This document shows, piece after piece, positions 38,701 to 52,137 of a DNA stretch of 64,000 nucleotides (position 1 is the stretch's first letter; the number at the start of each line of letters is the position of its first letter). The DNA is from Helopsaltes ochotensis (Eukaryota > Chordata > Aves > Passeriformes > Locustellidae). The stretch lies in NCBI GenBank assembly GCA_013400155.1, contig VXBM01000218.1, forward strand, positions 310,001-374,000. Reading direction: 5' to 3'. A program made the position numbers and the translations under genes. The notes beneath the pieces were generated by a model that saw nothing but the letters and a program-made list of their open reading frames with translations, made no database searches and had not been told where the DNA came from.

Positions 38701-39431
38701 CTGGAAAAAGAAGGCACTGTCTACAGGGTAGCCCTGGAATACTTAAAATACAGGAGTCTGCCCAAATTTTATCAGCACAGCTTACAAGGATTCAAGGACA
38801 GGGTGCCATTTTAACCACTGTAACGGGAAATGGGACATATAAAGGATTTGGGGACACCTGTGTTTGGGGACACCCTTTTTCTCCATGCCATGCACATTGT
38901 AATGATTCTCAGACATCTCTCCTGGCTATGCAAGGCCGAACATGAACTAAGGTTTCAAACAAACGTTACTTTGGAATCCTTTTCTTATGCCAACTAATTT
39001 AGATTAGCTAGAGGAATGTCATTTTTATCCTCATTGCTCCTTTACTCATGACAAACTTGTCATTTTCCACTGCATAATGTTTGTCTATGTTATTAACTCT
39101 ACCCAGACAAATAGCCAAACACACCACAATGTCGTTCACACCCCTGTCATTTGCTGATTCTTAATAAAATGTTAACATTCCAGAATAATGATGTTAACCA
39201 GATTTAAAGTCATGAGCACACTTCAGTTCATTGCTCAGAACTTAGGATGTCACTGGAGTCCTAAAAATTCTGAGCGGCCAATTCAGTTGTTCAGTTACAA
39301 CTGTAAATTCTTACCAGCCAGAAAGTGCCTGTTTCACACTTCAAATTATTATCTTTTAGCTCATCATTTGCATGATTCCAAGTCAGAAGAATAAAATTTA
39401 GTACTTACTACTGCTGCTGTTTCTTCCTTAC
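29757..39431 (-). other. INPP4B: Intron between exons E and F
   Basis: 9.7 kb, the longest intron in the window. Apart from an A/C-rich simple stretch at 34347-34393 I find no repeat family, no second gene and no open frame with a recognisable domain. Confidence 0.85.
34347..34393. repeat. A/C-rich simple sequence
   Basis: Imperfect AACAAA, CAACA and CCAA units in a row in intron E-F. Low-complexity DNA. Confidence 0.75.
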
Positions 39432-39579
39432 CTTCTCATATCCTCCTTTATGTGCAGATTTATTAGTTCTTTAGGGACATGGAAGGAGAGGGTAGTCTCA
39501 GCCATCTGCTCCCGGATCCGCATCCACTTGTTGTCAGAAGTAGGGAATCTGTATAACTTGCAGACTGGGTTCCTCAACA
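39432..39579 (-). CDS. INPP4B: INPP4B exon E (central region)
   Basis: 148-nt exon that completes valine, then encodes LRNPVCKLYRFPTSDNKWM, RIREQMAETTLSFHVPKELI and NLHIKEDMR. It ends in phase 2 within an arginine codon. The KLYRFPT.D...RI.EQM.E.ILS.HVP pattern is shared by INPP4A and INPP4B, so this segment is under strong constraint. It forms part of the central region between the C2 and phosphatase domains. The acceptor is CCTCTTTGCAG and the donor GTAAGG. Confidence 0.96.
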
Positions 39580-40146
39580 CTGCAAAGAGGAAAAATAATA
39601 CCACTGCTTTACTGTGGTTATATGACTCTGAAAATTTATGACAATAACCCGCAAAAATTAATATATCGTTTTCCCCCTTGCTTACAAAATTTGTTTTAGA
39701 ACCGTTAAAATTCTACTAAAAACATTTAAATTTTTATTGTATTTTTATACCAGCACGTGGAAGACAAAGTATTACTAGTCCATCAATAAACCACATTTTA
39801 CCAGCAGAGTAGGTAATTTTTGAATTTAGGTCTTCAAAGTAGTGAGAACGTAAATTAGACTCTCTTTTCTTACATTTAAGATGAAGTTAGGAAAAACAGA
39901 ACGCACAAATGAAGAGTCACTACCATTGCTTACCACCTGCTAGAACCACTCATACTTCCAATAAATTGCACAGGACTCAGTTCAGCTGCATCTTCCCCTT
40001 GGCGTGCACATTCAAATCGCTTCACACAAATAGAAGGTGTGCTTCTACATTAAAGGAAACTTGACCTTTGACCATATTAGAGTTACCCTGATCATTGATG
40101 TGGTCAAGACACTGCCACTACATCAAAGTAAATATATCAGCCCTGT

Positions 40147-40148
<2 letters not shown>

Positions 40149-40199
<51 letters not shown>

Positions 40200-40200
40200 A
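40149..40200. repeat. (AT)n microsatellite
   Basis: About 52 bp of AT dinucleotides with one interruption (AAAT) near 40184-40187. It nearly equals its own reverse complement, so it can form a cruciform or hairpin. Likely polymorphic in length. Confidence 0.96.
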
Positions 40201-40876
40201 CCTGTTCCACACAGTGTTTTCAGATCACTATTGCAACGTGACATAAGAAAATCACAGTTCTTGGTATTTTGGAAGATTATGCTTAAAACCCATCATGGTT
40301 TTTTATTTTACAGTTTTCACGTGTTGGCTACATTTCCATTCAGATCTTACAATGATGCTGTGTAATAAAGGTGGGAAGTTTCTACTCTCCCCTTTCCATC
40401 TTTTTCTTTTTTTACCTTGCTCCTGTTTTCCAGAAAGAGCAAATAGGGGAAAAAGCTGAGGAAGAAAAAGCTGTTTGACTACTTTGATAAGCTTACTTGG
40501 AGACAAATGATTGTCATTTAACACACACGTCCACAGCATCCTAACTCGGAATGACTTTAGACAGCCATCCAAATCTTCCACTGGTACCTCTCTGTCAGCC
40601 TTGTGGAAAAAGCTGCCTTCCAGCAGGCTCCCACTGATCTGCTGCTGAGTGGTCTGGAACTCAGAGGAATGCACTCGCCATGTGTGCTGTGGGGAAACTG
40701 CTGCTGTCAAAATGACAGCTCCTAAGAGACATTTCACTTCCCAACTCCCTGACACCATTAATGTTTAGGTAGGCTGATTCATAGAGAATGAACAGTGAAA
40801 GGTACACAAACTGCCTTGTGTATCTAAGCAATCGGGTTTTTTAACAGAAATCCTTTAGGAAAGGCCAGAGATTTGA

Positions 40877-40920
40877 ATATACTGCTAATAAATATACTGC
40901 TAATAAATATATTGCTATTT
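40877..40920. repeat. 15-bp tandem repeat, about three copies
   Basis: Two exact copies of ATATACTGCTAATAA followed by a third, diverged copy (ATATATTGCTATTT). A small minisatellite in intron D-E. Confidence 0.88.
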
Positions 40921-43900
40921 GAAAATACTGCTGGCTGCACAAAGAAAGGAGCAATGTTTAGGTGGTTGTACTGCTCTGTATTCCCATCACTCTACTGAGA
41001 TATCTTTCATCATTAGCCTTTGATGAAAAACTGGAAGCCTTTTTAGAGTCATTTTGCCTTTAGTTATTAGTGATTTTACTTTCAAAAACTAAATTCTGAC
41101 TTAGTGTTATGAAATAAGCCAAAGAGATACTTCACATCTCTGACATATGAAAAACTTCAATTTCTCATAACTACTAATACCCAAAATATCTCAATGTTCA
41201 AATATTTTTCCACTCACCTTTAGAGTTTAAGGATCCTCACCACACAGATTTAACTACAGAAAAAAGCATCTCCAAGTCCTGTGCCTATGATCAACTTCCA
41301 CCAAGCTTTTTACTACATCCCTTGGTTAAAACATGAGGCAATGCATATTCCCTGTTTTCCTTCCCTTGTGCTGAGATTGTTGTAATCAATGAAATCAGTT
41401 CTGTCGATAAATCTAACAGTTTCTGTCAATTCACAAAGCTGATCTATGACACCAATCATCTCCCAATCATCTCTCAGGGAGAGCTCAGGAAACTAAGGGC
41501 TAATTCAGGTCTGTCCTTAAACAGAAAACTGCCAAACCAGATGATAATTTTGGACTGGGTTTGGTTTTTTTTTCTGTTGTGCCCTCTGATCAGTAGGGAG
41601 CAGGCTGGTACATATTAGCAGGACATTTTAAATGATGATGATGCCCCAGACACAAAAGACTTTTCTTTATTTTACCTTTTTATTTCTACTTCCTAAGGAG
41701 TTTATCAAAGGATTTTTTGTCCAAGAACAGCCCTTAAATTCACATTCAGAATCTATTGCACTGAAAAATACTCATTAATTTGTGAGAACCTAATGCAAAT
41801 ATGTTGCTGAAAAAACACTTTCATCCCAGAGAAAAAAAACAAACCCCAGAAAACCCATCAGGACTGCAGCAAGGGACAAAGAACACCGAAAATATGGATC
41901 CAAAGCCGTGACTTTTACGGTTGCTAGAATTATTGAACTCTTCTTCAGGTGCTACTTGAATTTTCAGGTCTTTGATTCAGGTCTGAGTTTTCAGATTGGG
42001 GTAATATCAAGTGTGCTGTAAGTTTTTTTAAATGGTCAACTCATATCTCCATGGATTTAGGAAGAAAATTTATTTACAAACACAGAAAAAAAGCCTGGAG
42101 ATTTTCCCCAAAGAATCCAAATAATTCAGTATGTAGTATTGCTAAAGCTTGAGATTGTCAATAAAAGCTGCATAGTACTTGATGTTTTCCTTATAAACAG
42201 AACCACTGAAGTAATGAGATTCCATAAAAATCTCAGAAGTATCTTTCTTTCTTTCCAATTGCAACAATAATTAACTTCTAACTATAACAAGTTGTCTAGA
42301 ACAGAATTCTAGAAGGCATGTAAAAGCACCCAAACAACAAGAATGGCAAGACTAGAATTGGCTTTTATAAAAAGTAGTTATTAAAATTAGTGGAAGTTTC
42401 ATAAACACAATCCTCCCTGTATTTAGCTAGTGATCATGAGAGGCATTAAAAAACCACAAAATCCACATGAACTGCATCGGTAAAAAAAAAAAGAGAAAAG
42501 CCTATTTTAAAAGCTTTTCTCTATAGCATCAAGCCTAAAAGCCAATGCCATATATTTACCCATCCATATTTTTGGAAATTCTCATTTTTAAATATGAAGA
42601 CCTCTGTGCTTTTTATTCCATGCAATATCCTTCACATTGCTTCCCCTGACAGTAGAATAAAAAAAAATAAAAGACTGAATACTCTGGTTTTATTTTCATT
42701 CCCGATTGAATATAGATCAAAGCATATCTCTGCCATATATTAATTTACTAACGGTGCTTCTATTTATATCTGTCTTTGTAGCATAGGTATATGATGTGTA
42801 TTACCTCAGGAATAATAATTACAGCTTTCTTAATTTTGCCTAATTTCAATTACTCTCATTCTCTTTTTTATTTAGCATGCAATTTGCTTACATGCAAACA
42901 ACTGGCGAACTCTCCAGGATTATAAATAAATAACTGAATTTTGAGACGTAAATTCACTCTCTTGGGGTATAGATGGAATAGGGAGAAGGCTCTGAAATAC
43001 ACGACTCATTCCCACTCACTCAATAAGCATCTCATAACTCACTGGAGGCTGCGAATTCCCTACCCAAAGATTTAAATTTCAGAAGAATGCCAGCCTGCTT
43101 CTATGCCTACAGGCTTAAGGATTCACAGAGGGGTATTTTTTTCAGTTTCATCATTTTGAAGGCCTGATAAACAACAAGAAGCAGAAAGCACCAGAAAGCT
43201 TTACACCAGTGTACCCATGTACAAAATGTGTATGTGCATGGAAAACACACTGTCCTGAGGGTAGCTCTGTATGAGCACAGCAGGCACTGCTGATGTCATC
43301 AGCTTTCCTGACCCTTCTGCACAGGTACCCACGGGAGAAATCCAGTCGGAGTCCAGGCAACACAGAGATTCTTAATCCACAGGAAGCCCAGTCATGGAGG
43401 TATGCTGGACAAGAAGGCTGATGCATTGGGGAAAGAGGCTGACGGTATAAAAGGAGAGCTAAAATTTTCTAAGAGAAGAAATCAGGAATTCAATGAAAAG
43501 AGTGGGACTGACAAAACCTGGAACCGGTGCCTGGTGTCAGCTGGAAAGTGGAGACGATGCTGGATGAGAAGAGAAAGTCTCAAGTACAGGAAACGCACTG
43601 AAGAGTAATTATTTATCAGAACAAACTTTCTGTGAGTGCAAACTCTTTCCAATATCCTGTATGCTGTCATTTCCTGCATATGCACCTGCAGTTCTGCTCT
43701 TTCCCCTCAATTCTTTAAAAAAGCCTGAAAACCCAAAAAATGACCAAAAAAAAGGCCCTCCACAGCACAGTATATGTGACTTTATAAATTCTAGTAGTGT
43801 TAGGTGGGGTTTGGTTTTATCTTGTGTTCGTGAAAACACTGTCCAGATACACTATAGAATCACATGGAAACATTCTTGACAAACTGACCTAGACTTCAAT

Positions 43901-45241
43901 ATTCTTAAAACCGACATCTACCTTGGAAGTTCCAACAAAACACATTCACAACCCACAGCATTTTCCCACACAAAAGAAGTTAACAAAAACCCCCAATCAA
44001 ACCCACACGATGGAGGCAACAAATAGAAAAAAGTCAGTCGTGAACCCATATGGCTCTCTGAACAGAAATGTCATTTCTTCAAGTCCCACTAATCTGGGTG
44101 ACATACAGATGTACAGAATCAGAGACCTGCACTGAGTTACACCAGATCCTTCCACTGACTCTGTGTCTCTTGTCTCCAAGAAAAGCCATAAATAGATAGC
44201 TAGAGACACAAGATACCCTCCCTGCCTCCAGCTATTTCCAGCTGAGGAATTTCTGGAGCCAGATGTAGTTCCTGTACATTCGGTAATTCTCTATTAACAC
44301 CTTTCTCACTTTAATTGATGAAAATAAATGGTAGTTCTGTAGAAGAAACTTTTTCTGTTTCTGATCTAATCTCAACAACTCACAGAAAAAAACTACACCA
44401 TACATATTCATATATGGAAGAACTTGATTTTTTGAGGGTTTTAGTGTTTCCTTCAGACTGCAAAGCTGATTCAATAAGTTTGCCACGTCAGAGAAGTCAG
44501 ATGAAAAAGTTTCAGTTTTAAAAGGTTGTAAAACTTCAGTAACATTCCTCCTCAGCTGTATGCAGCAAACACGGAATTCTTGACGGCGCTGTGGTTTCAG
44601 ATGACCCATATAACTTATTTGTGACATTGTTACTGCAGAGTAATGGAGATTCATAAACGTGGGCTAATAAAAGTTTTACGGCACAGCATATCAGCATGTA
44701 ATATTTCTCAGCATAATGAAAGAGAAATAGATCTAGTTTAACACCATGCACTCAAGCCCAGAGTTGACCCAGAATTGAGAATGCCTTGCCAGCAGCTCCC
44801 TTCGTTCTAGGACAGACAGTTTCCAGATCAAACGAACTGCCACTTCATCAGCTATGAGAGAGATGGATTGTCCAGGGCATCCACTTACAAATAATGCATA
44901 ATTATTTAACAGAATGCCACGCAATGACATGACACAAACTTATGACGTAATTTCCATGCCCGTGGAAGTCACTGACAGTCTTGAAAATCACTGAACAGTA
45001 AAGATGAAGGAGATGGAAATTTCAGCACTGCTCCAGAAAGCAGAATTGACATGCATTTCTTCCAATTTCTCACTAAAATGATAATGATGTCAAACATGTA
45101 TAAAACACTACAATATTGAACTTAAACATCTGTGCAGCATTTGAAGAGACATATAAGAGCTCTGCCACAAATCTGTGTGATTTCTCCAGGGCCAGACATA
45201 GCATTGCAAGGGCCATCTCTTACAGATGTTGGAATTCTTAC

Positions 45242-45314
45242 CCGCATTTAAGGAAGGCAGGTTGTCTTTCCCACTTATGCCTTCAGTGGCTGTACACTCA
45301 CGAACCAATGCACA
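45242..45314 (-). CDS. INPP4B: INPP4B exon D (linker after C2)
   Basis: 73-nt exon starting in phase 0 and ending with one base of a split valine codon. It encodes CALVRECTATEGISGKDNLP and then SLNA. The GKDNLP motif followed by a leucine-asparagine pair is as in mammalian INPP4B. The acceptor is TTTCTTTTGCAG and the donor GTAAGA. Reading on past the donor gives an unrelated open frame, which shows that the exon really ends here. Confidence 0.93.
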
Positions 45315-47334
45315 CTGCAAAAGAAATACAACCACAAGTGTGACACTTTCAGGGGTCTGAAATAAATCCATGGCAATTTATAAAAGGCAGGCTGAAAACC
45401 ATCACTGATAATAATATGAACTTCCCAAGTCTTAATTATAATTTACATTTTTATCTTTACATTTCTGTTCCAAGATACTGTAACACAATCAGAATTATAG
45501 CCAAGAAAGTTACAAAATATGATCAGTTGTTCCATAATAAAACAGGAATATTTCCTACCAGTATAATGGCAGAAATGTTGAGAGATAACAATAGTTTAGC
45601 CTAATAAGTAAGTTTTAGTATAAGACTAAAGCACTTTAGTTTAAAACAATTTTTGACAAGTTTTGTGCTTTCAAAGAGGTTTCTTTAGGCGAAGCAGTTT
45701 TCACATGCACAGTGCAAGAAAACACTTCATTAATTTTTAAACAAGAGAAAAGTAGGAGGCACAAAAAAGTCTTTCAAATGTGTTCACATTTTGTGATTGA
45801 AGTAATTTGTTATACAAGTGAACCGGAATATTGCTTTGATAAGATTAGTGCACGAAAGTATAAAAACTTTATGAAAAAATCCATCAGTGTACACCTATGT
45901 TAAATGTAGTATGACATATCTTTTTGACGCTCCTCCTACCCCCAGCCAGAAAACAAATGGGAGTCTCTAAAGGGGATAGAGAGCTCTGCTCCCAGGGCTT
46001 CCCCAGGTTCCTGGAAGCTCAGTGGAGAACTGAAGGCAGAGAGCAACACATGATGTACTCTCTACCAGATGATAACTGAAAATGAATTTAACAATTGCCT
46101 TCCTCTTCCATGAGAAATTCCTGCATGTAGTTCATCTAAAAGTGAGTAAACCCAGTTCAAAACTTATTTATTTCATATTAATTCAATAACTTGACATTCT
46201 CACAATTGCATCCTCACTATCAACATATAAACCAAGACTGGGCTGCAACTGATTTGCACAAACCAAGGACTCCTTTAAAGACCACAGAAAATACACCTGA
46301 CATGAGTCTTTCTTTACAAGTAGAAACCCCTAGAAAACTTTTGCTATTAAAACCTTCTGTCTCCCCCAGGCCAGACCCAGCTCATTAATTACATGTCAAA
46401 TAATTGCAAGGAGTCCCGTTCCACATTTTGAAGTGGAAGAAAAACAAAATAAAAGAGAAGGCTGAAAAAACAGATCATGTTGCCTGCATTGTGTGAGTTT
46501 TACAGTTCAAAATCAGAAAGATTTTACACCATTTGTTGGCTTTTTGGAACTGCTCCCACTCATCTACTGTTTTAAAAAGGCATTGGAGTCCTTTCAGATA
46601 AGTGGTGGGGGAAAAAAAGTGTAAAACCTACCCTCAGAATTTGACCCAAAAGCAGACTGGTTTGGCTAAGCAGAGAAGACATTAAAGCTAATGTCCTTTT
46701 CTCAAAAAATCATCTTATATGTTACTTCCAAACAAACAAACATAAAAAAAGCTACATTCCCTGTAACAATATTTTCTTTTTTGTTCTCTCATGAGGCACA
46801 GAATACACCATAGCATTAAGTAGTAAACCATCATATTAGGGCTGCAAAAATTGTGTGCTCCCATCAAATTGTAGGTGCACCTGCCCCTCTGCAAGGTAAT
46901 TTACCTCTTCTTGTGTTTGCCTGTCATTCTTCCCAGCTTTTCAGTATTGTGGGCACAGATTGCACATAAACATCAACATGAACAGGACTTCAAGGGCACA
47001 AAGCAGAGCAGCTATCCAAGGAAAAAAGTTGTACTTATGGCATCTCTCTGGACAGCTTTTTGATCAGGAGTGATCAAATACATTCAATTGAGATAAAAAA
47101 TGAGCTATTTTTTGCTTGAAAAATAAAAGGGGCTAGGAAACTCAGATTAGAATATTACTCTGTACACTTTTATGAGTTTTTGGGGTTTTTTTTCAGTTGG
47201 GGGAGATAAGTGTACATAGTACTTACCCCATAAATTTGGTTTCAAGTCCTTGACCCAATTTGGTAATTAGTATTTTAGACATCTGGTACAACTGATCATT
47301 CTAATTAACTTTGTGCAATAAACCGAGTTCCTAC
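45315..47334 (-). other. INPP4B: Intron between exons C and D
   Basis: 2.0 kb of AT-rich intron, the shortest in the window. Nothing recognisable beyond its splice sites. Confidence 0.88.
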
Positions 47335-47446
47335 CTTTTGATCCTGAGTATCTGCTGTGATGTGGTCTGTTTCCCCCTCCTCTAGCTCTCCCATCTTCAC
47401 AAGGTTGACTTCAATGGTACCAACCGTCTTTCCACCATCAGATGTT
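47335..47446 (-). CDS. INPP4B: INPP4B exon C (end of C2 domain)
   Basis: 112-nt exon. It completes the arginine codon from exon B, then encodes TSDGGKTVGTIEVNLVKMGE and an acidic stretch ending TADTQDQK; it ends in phase 0. The GTIEV.LVKMGE strand is the last recognisable part of the C2 domain and the acidic tail leads into the linker. The acceptor has a very strong run of nine T followed by CCAG. The donor is GTAGGA, weaker than consensus at +4 but preceded by AAG. Confidence 0.95.
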
Positions 47447-48457
47447 CTGGAAAAAAAAACAAAAACCAACCCATGACACTGGGCCACTTGCAGCATCAAA
47501 TCCTTTCAATTAAAATATTGTCAGTAAATATTTAGCCCTCTCTTCGTTCTGCAAAGCTGCAGCCACCTGTATTGAATTGGTTATTTACGATCACAAACCA
47601 CATGTTAACCATGAGGCAACTTCCTCAGGACAAGGAAAGTTTTCATCACAAAACTGAGGACGGGTGTTATAAATGGTGCATGAATCCATGATCACTGCCA
47701 AGTTTTCATTCTAGACCTTATCCTGTCTCTGGACCACTGGATAAAGGGCTGTAACACTGCGCCAATATTTCAGTTAGGATCTGCAATCCCACTGCAGCCT
47801 ACATGGCTTTGTTTCCTAACAACCTGCAAAGAAAGGATATACCCTGTGCATTAATAAACCCCTTGCAAAACCAAAACAACAAAAATAAGCTGAATATCAC
47901 TTTTGCCTTTGTAATTCCTCCTCAGACTAATTATTCAGAATCCATCCCATTTCTTTAACTAAATGGGAATGGTAGTACAGTTCCAGGTGAATTTCTATGT
48001 TATCATCTCCACAAATAGTTTACTTCCAATTAATGAAAAACAAGTAACAATTCAGATGTACATCACCGAGAAAAGAGTATCATTGATTAATTTTTGGAAG
48101 AGTGGAGGGTTTAATCTCCAGAAAGATACCAAATGCTTTTTCAGCTTTCACTAGCAGCACAGCATCAAGGTTAATGGCACAGTCTAGCTCCCCAGGCTTA
48201 TTCTGAACAGCTGGATTTTTTGAAAGGAAGGAAAGAAGAGTAACAGACCATTTCATAATAATGAGAAAAGGGTAACAAAAGGCACCAAGCAAAAATAGGG
48301 AAAAGGAAATGACGAGAATAAGTTCAGCAGAATTATAAAAACACAGTGAGGAAGGAGAACCAAAACAAATGTGTTTGGGGCAATACTGTGTATTATCTGA
48401 GCAGTGAAAATGAAGAGTGATGAATCAGGAAAAAAGAACACACAGCAAAGTTCAATG

Positions 48458-48540
48458 TCATAAAATCATAAAATCACTGAATTATTGAATATGCTGAGTC
48501 AGAAGGGACCCATTATGATGATCCAGTCCAACTCCTACAG
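48458..48540 (-). mobile_element. Short CR1 LINE 3' tail
   Basis: About 80 bp of a minus-strand CR1 3' terminus. The plus strand shows repeated ATAAAATC-like units, then GAAGGGACCCATTATGATGA and TCCAGTCCAACTCCT, the terminal block of CR1 elements. It is strongly 5'-truncated. Confidence 0.75.
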
Positions 48541-49590
48541 TAAAAGCTCAAAAAATAGTTATCCCCAAGTTTCCAAATTAAATAATAATTTTGGTTGCAA
48601 ACCATTAGGCTTTAATAAGCACTCAGTAGAATACACTCATCTTGCAACTATACAAATCTGGTCTTCTATAACATCTTGCAAAATACACATGATTCTTCAT
48701 ATTTTACATGTATAAAACTTAATTTACTCTAAGGCAAACGAATTACTAACAATAAAGAAACAACGAAAAACGAACGCATTCCAGATAGTTTTGCAATTGA
48801 AGAAGCCTATATTAATTAACAAAGTATCCAGCAGAAAAGTAATAAGGGTTCAGTGTCCAAATGGTGCCTATGAGCAGAAATACATAATATTTTGAAAGGC
48901 ATGAGAACAACTTAAGAGTCTTCTGAATGAAGAACTTGCCTGAGTTGCTACAGCCTCGTGGTTTGACTTTACTTCTTTTCTCCTTCTAGTGTCAAACCGA
49001 TACCCAGACTAGGCCATGTCAACAAATGGACTACAGCACTCCCAAGCAGAAAGGGAATACATCAGATGTCAGCAAGTCACATTTATCTTTAAAAACCTAA
49101 GTGTGTGGTTATAAGACTGAAAATTTTTCAACGGCTGAAGCTGTTCTGATCAAAGTACCAAGGAAATAAACTGATCCAAGCCAACAAGGCCTGCTGCTCC
49201 AGTAAAATAAAATGGACGTGCCAGCTACACTTTCCCACTCCTTGTCTCTTGTTCTTCAGAATGCTAAATATTCCCCTTGCTGCTGTTATTAAAATCTTGG
49301 CTTCAGTAGGATAGTGAGCACTGCATTGCTTGCCTGCTTGAGAAGCAACATGTATTTTGTATGCGTTTAAAAACAGTGATTAGTCTAACTTAATTTTTAC
49401 ATTTTTGATTATTATTTTCCTCTCAAAATCAGTCCTGTTCTGGTCTAACACATATGTAATCTTACAATGTGGAACATGCATTACCTGCAAGAGAAGGTCA
49501 TGCAATACAATAAAATCGTTGGACTTGTTGCATCGTAGTTGCACTTCTGTCTCCAGTTCTTATTTTCCCACACCGAAATATGAAGTCACA

Positions 49591-49641
49591 AATCAACAAA
49601 AAAAGCCGACAACAAAAAAAACCAACAAACCCCCAAACCAA
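49591..49641. repeat. A/C-rich simple sequence
   Basis: Runs of A broken by C and G (CAACAAAA, CCAACAAACCCCC) in intron B-C. Low-complexity DNA without a recognisable repeat body. Confidence 0.65.
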
Positions 49642-49948
49642 AGTTTCTTTTGAATGCTACAGGCATACAAATCAACAAAAGCTCTAAAAGTGCCCAGGGC
49701 AAAACTGCTGTGAGCAGTGTCAGATTCTGTGATTTTAAAACACCAGCAGTGCGTGACAGTCTTCAAGCAGACATGTCATTCACTTCAAACTTTCTAGCAA
49801 TATCATGAGATTAACATTTCACTTGAAAGAAAACTAAAAAAGAGAAACAGGAGTGATGCAATGGGAAAAATAATTTGAAAAAGCTGAGTGATTATACTTC
49901 AACAGGATAAAAACCTGTATAATTTTGCTTTGCACTAACAGTACTGAG

Positions 49949-49968
49949 CACACACACACACACACACA
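49949..49968. repeat. (CA)10 microsatellite
   Basis: Ten uninterrupted CA units followed by TGTATGTACACAC in intron B-C. Confidence 0.95.
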
Positions 49969-52110
49969 TGTATGTACACACTTCATGTCCTTTGCCTGCA
50001 GAGATGTGAAGAGAATCCCACACATACACACTGTTCAACAGAGCATCAGAGAAATAACTGATTAATTGGTTTTAGGATACTTCATAACACGTTAGGATGA
50101 AATCAGCTTATTTGTTGTGGTTTAATAAAGCTGAGAAGGACACTCTGCACCCACATGGTGCAGTGAAGATGGTCCCTGCATCAAATTTCTCCCAGCCATG
50201 AGAGAGGAGATACTATATCCCCACAGAACAAAGGACTGCACCTTAACAACCTGCTTAGGGCAAGGTGGGAAGGGGGATACTGCAAAAAGAATAAAACCAG
50301 AGCCAATGTAAGAAGCCTATACATGGCACAAAATCCAGCTGGCTTATGGAGCTGGAAAATTGCTGGTACTTTTTAGCACCCTAGGACACGGAGCAGCAAT
50401 CATCTGATATCTGTCGACACAGCACCTGCCTTTGAAGTAGATTTCTCTACTACCCCAAGTCCCTAAGGATCTGCAGGTGAGTATTAGTTCCCTCAAATGT
50501 GAGGGAAGGAGATAGCCAATAATACCATGAGCAGCAGGAATTTGTGCCCAACTTATTACTTCTGGCCAAGGCACCCAGAGAGGAAGAAGGTAACAAGCCA
50601 GTGACGGAAAAGTGAGCTAGATGGACTGAGAACAGCAGTCATGTGCCTCCCATGCTGATCTCATCAAGTCTCATTACTACATGTTGAATATAGAAATTTA
50701 GGCCTGCTAATCGGTTCCTGTGGCCATACACCTTTCTTACAAAAAAATAGGAAAAAGAAAAATATTCAATAGCACCAAGAAAAAAAGGAAGCAGGGTTCA
50801 TGTTTGCATGGCTGTGTTAATTATAAAAGACAAAGTGACTGCACGACACTCTAGCAGGCAGCTCCTTTCACCAGTGCATAATACACAATAAATGCAATTA
50901 GCACAGGCTAACCTACAGATTGTCATAAAACTCATTTCTCCACTGACATACTATATTTTGACCTATCCAAGCACAAAAGTATTGTATTTACACAAAAATG
51001 TTTATCTGTGATATCACAGTGAAGCCTATCACAATAATCAATACTCGGTTTAAACAAGTCCACTGTGAATAGCATTCTGTTGCATTCTAAGGTAACTAAA
51101 CAAAGTTTTGCAACGCTCAGTTCCTTCTGTTTTCATTATTTCAATGCACAGTTGATTAGGTTTCATGTCAGAACAAGTTTCACCTCAACTGTATTAGAGA
51201 CTTGCCTGACTTATAAAGTCAAGCTGTTCACCAGCTTCCTGAGTTGGATGATGCAACATGAAGCAGCCAAGAAACAATTCCAGGAGGGAGACCAAGTACA
51301 ACTAATTCTAGACAGATATCTATTGAGTTTTAATAGGGAAAAGCAGCTAAATATATGGTATTTTATAGCCATCATTTGCTAAGTACATAAAAGACTGCAG
51401 AAATTAATGTGCTGCTTTCAAATTCTCTCTAGTTAGTTCAACTTGGTGAATATTACTACTACCAAAGTGCAGTTACATGTTTTCTAGCCCACTGAACTTC
51501 AAGCTGTTAGGAGGGAAGGAAATTAAGAGGACTTTGTTTCCAAAAATAGCTAGGTTTATCTCCTTTCTTTAAACAAAGTTCAGTCCTGTCCAAGATTAAT
51601 GAAAGGATGACAACTAAAATTAGATAGCTAGACAAATAGATACTGTCCAGGAGCTTAAGCACTGACACATGCTAAAAATCTGTCTAGTACATGATGGACA
51701 GACATGCAGAGGCTCAACCTCCCAGATAATCTGTGTAATTCATGCACTCCATCCTAGTTCCCATTTGTTTAGTTCCACTGCTATGGAGCTCTTGCTCACG
51801 GAGGCCAAAGGATCTGGGTGATATTGACAAGAATTGACATCACCCCAGCTTCACACTGAAGTGCCCTACTCACACTTCTGTCAGTCTCTTAAGAGAAGCA
51901 TGTCAGACACATGCACCTTGCTTTTGCAGGGAACAAGAGAGCTCTATTATCTTTTCCCTTTCCAGCTTCTTACTTGTAACTAAGTGGAAATCATATCAAA
52001 GTTTCCCAAGCTAAAGAGGGCCTTCCTGGAAACAGCAGACCACCACCACAGGGAAAGGGGGGTAATGGAAGTACTGACTGCTAGCTCTCTCATAGAGCTT
52101 AATCAAGGGG

Positions 52111-52137
52111 AAAAANAAAAAAAAAAAAAAAAAAAAA
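52111..52137. repeat. Poly-A run with one unresolved base
   Basis: Twenty-seven positions of A with an N at 52116, followed by an A- and C-rich stretch to about 52187. The N suggests a base-calling or assembly problem inside the homopolymer, so its true length is uncertain. Confidence 0.93.

Larger units (their letters stand above)
39580..45241 (-). other. INPP4B: Intron between exons D and E
   Basis: 5.7 kb intron with an (AT)n microsatellite at 40149-40200 and a 15-bp tandem repeat at 40877-40920. Two minus-strand open frames of 151 and 140 codons lie at 40303-40758 and 44232-44654; neither has a recognisable domain. Confidence 0.85.

Noticed and set aside
40037..40246. 69-codon frame with isoleucine-tyrosine repeats
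   Set aside because: It is a translation of the (AT)n microsatellite.
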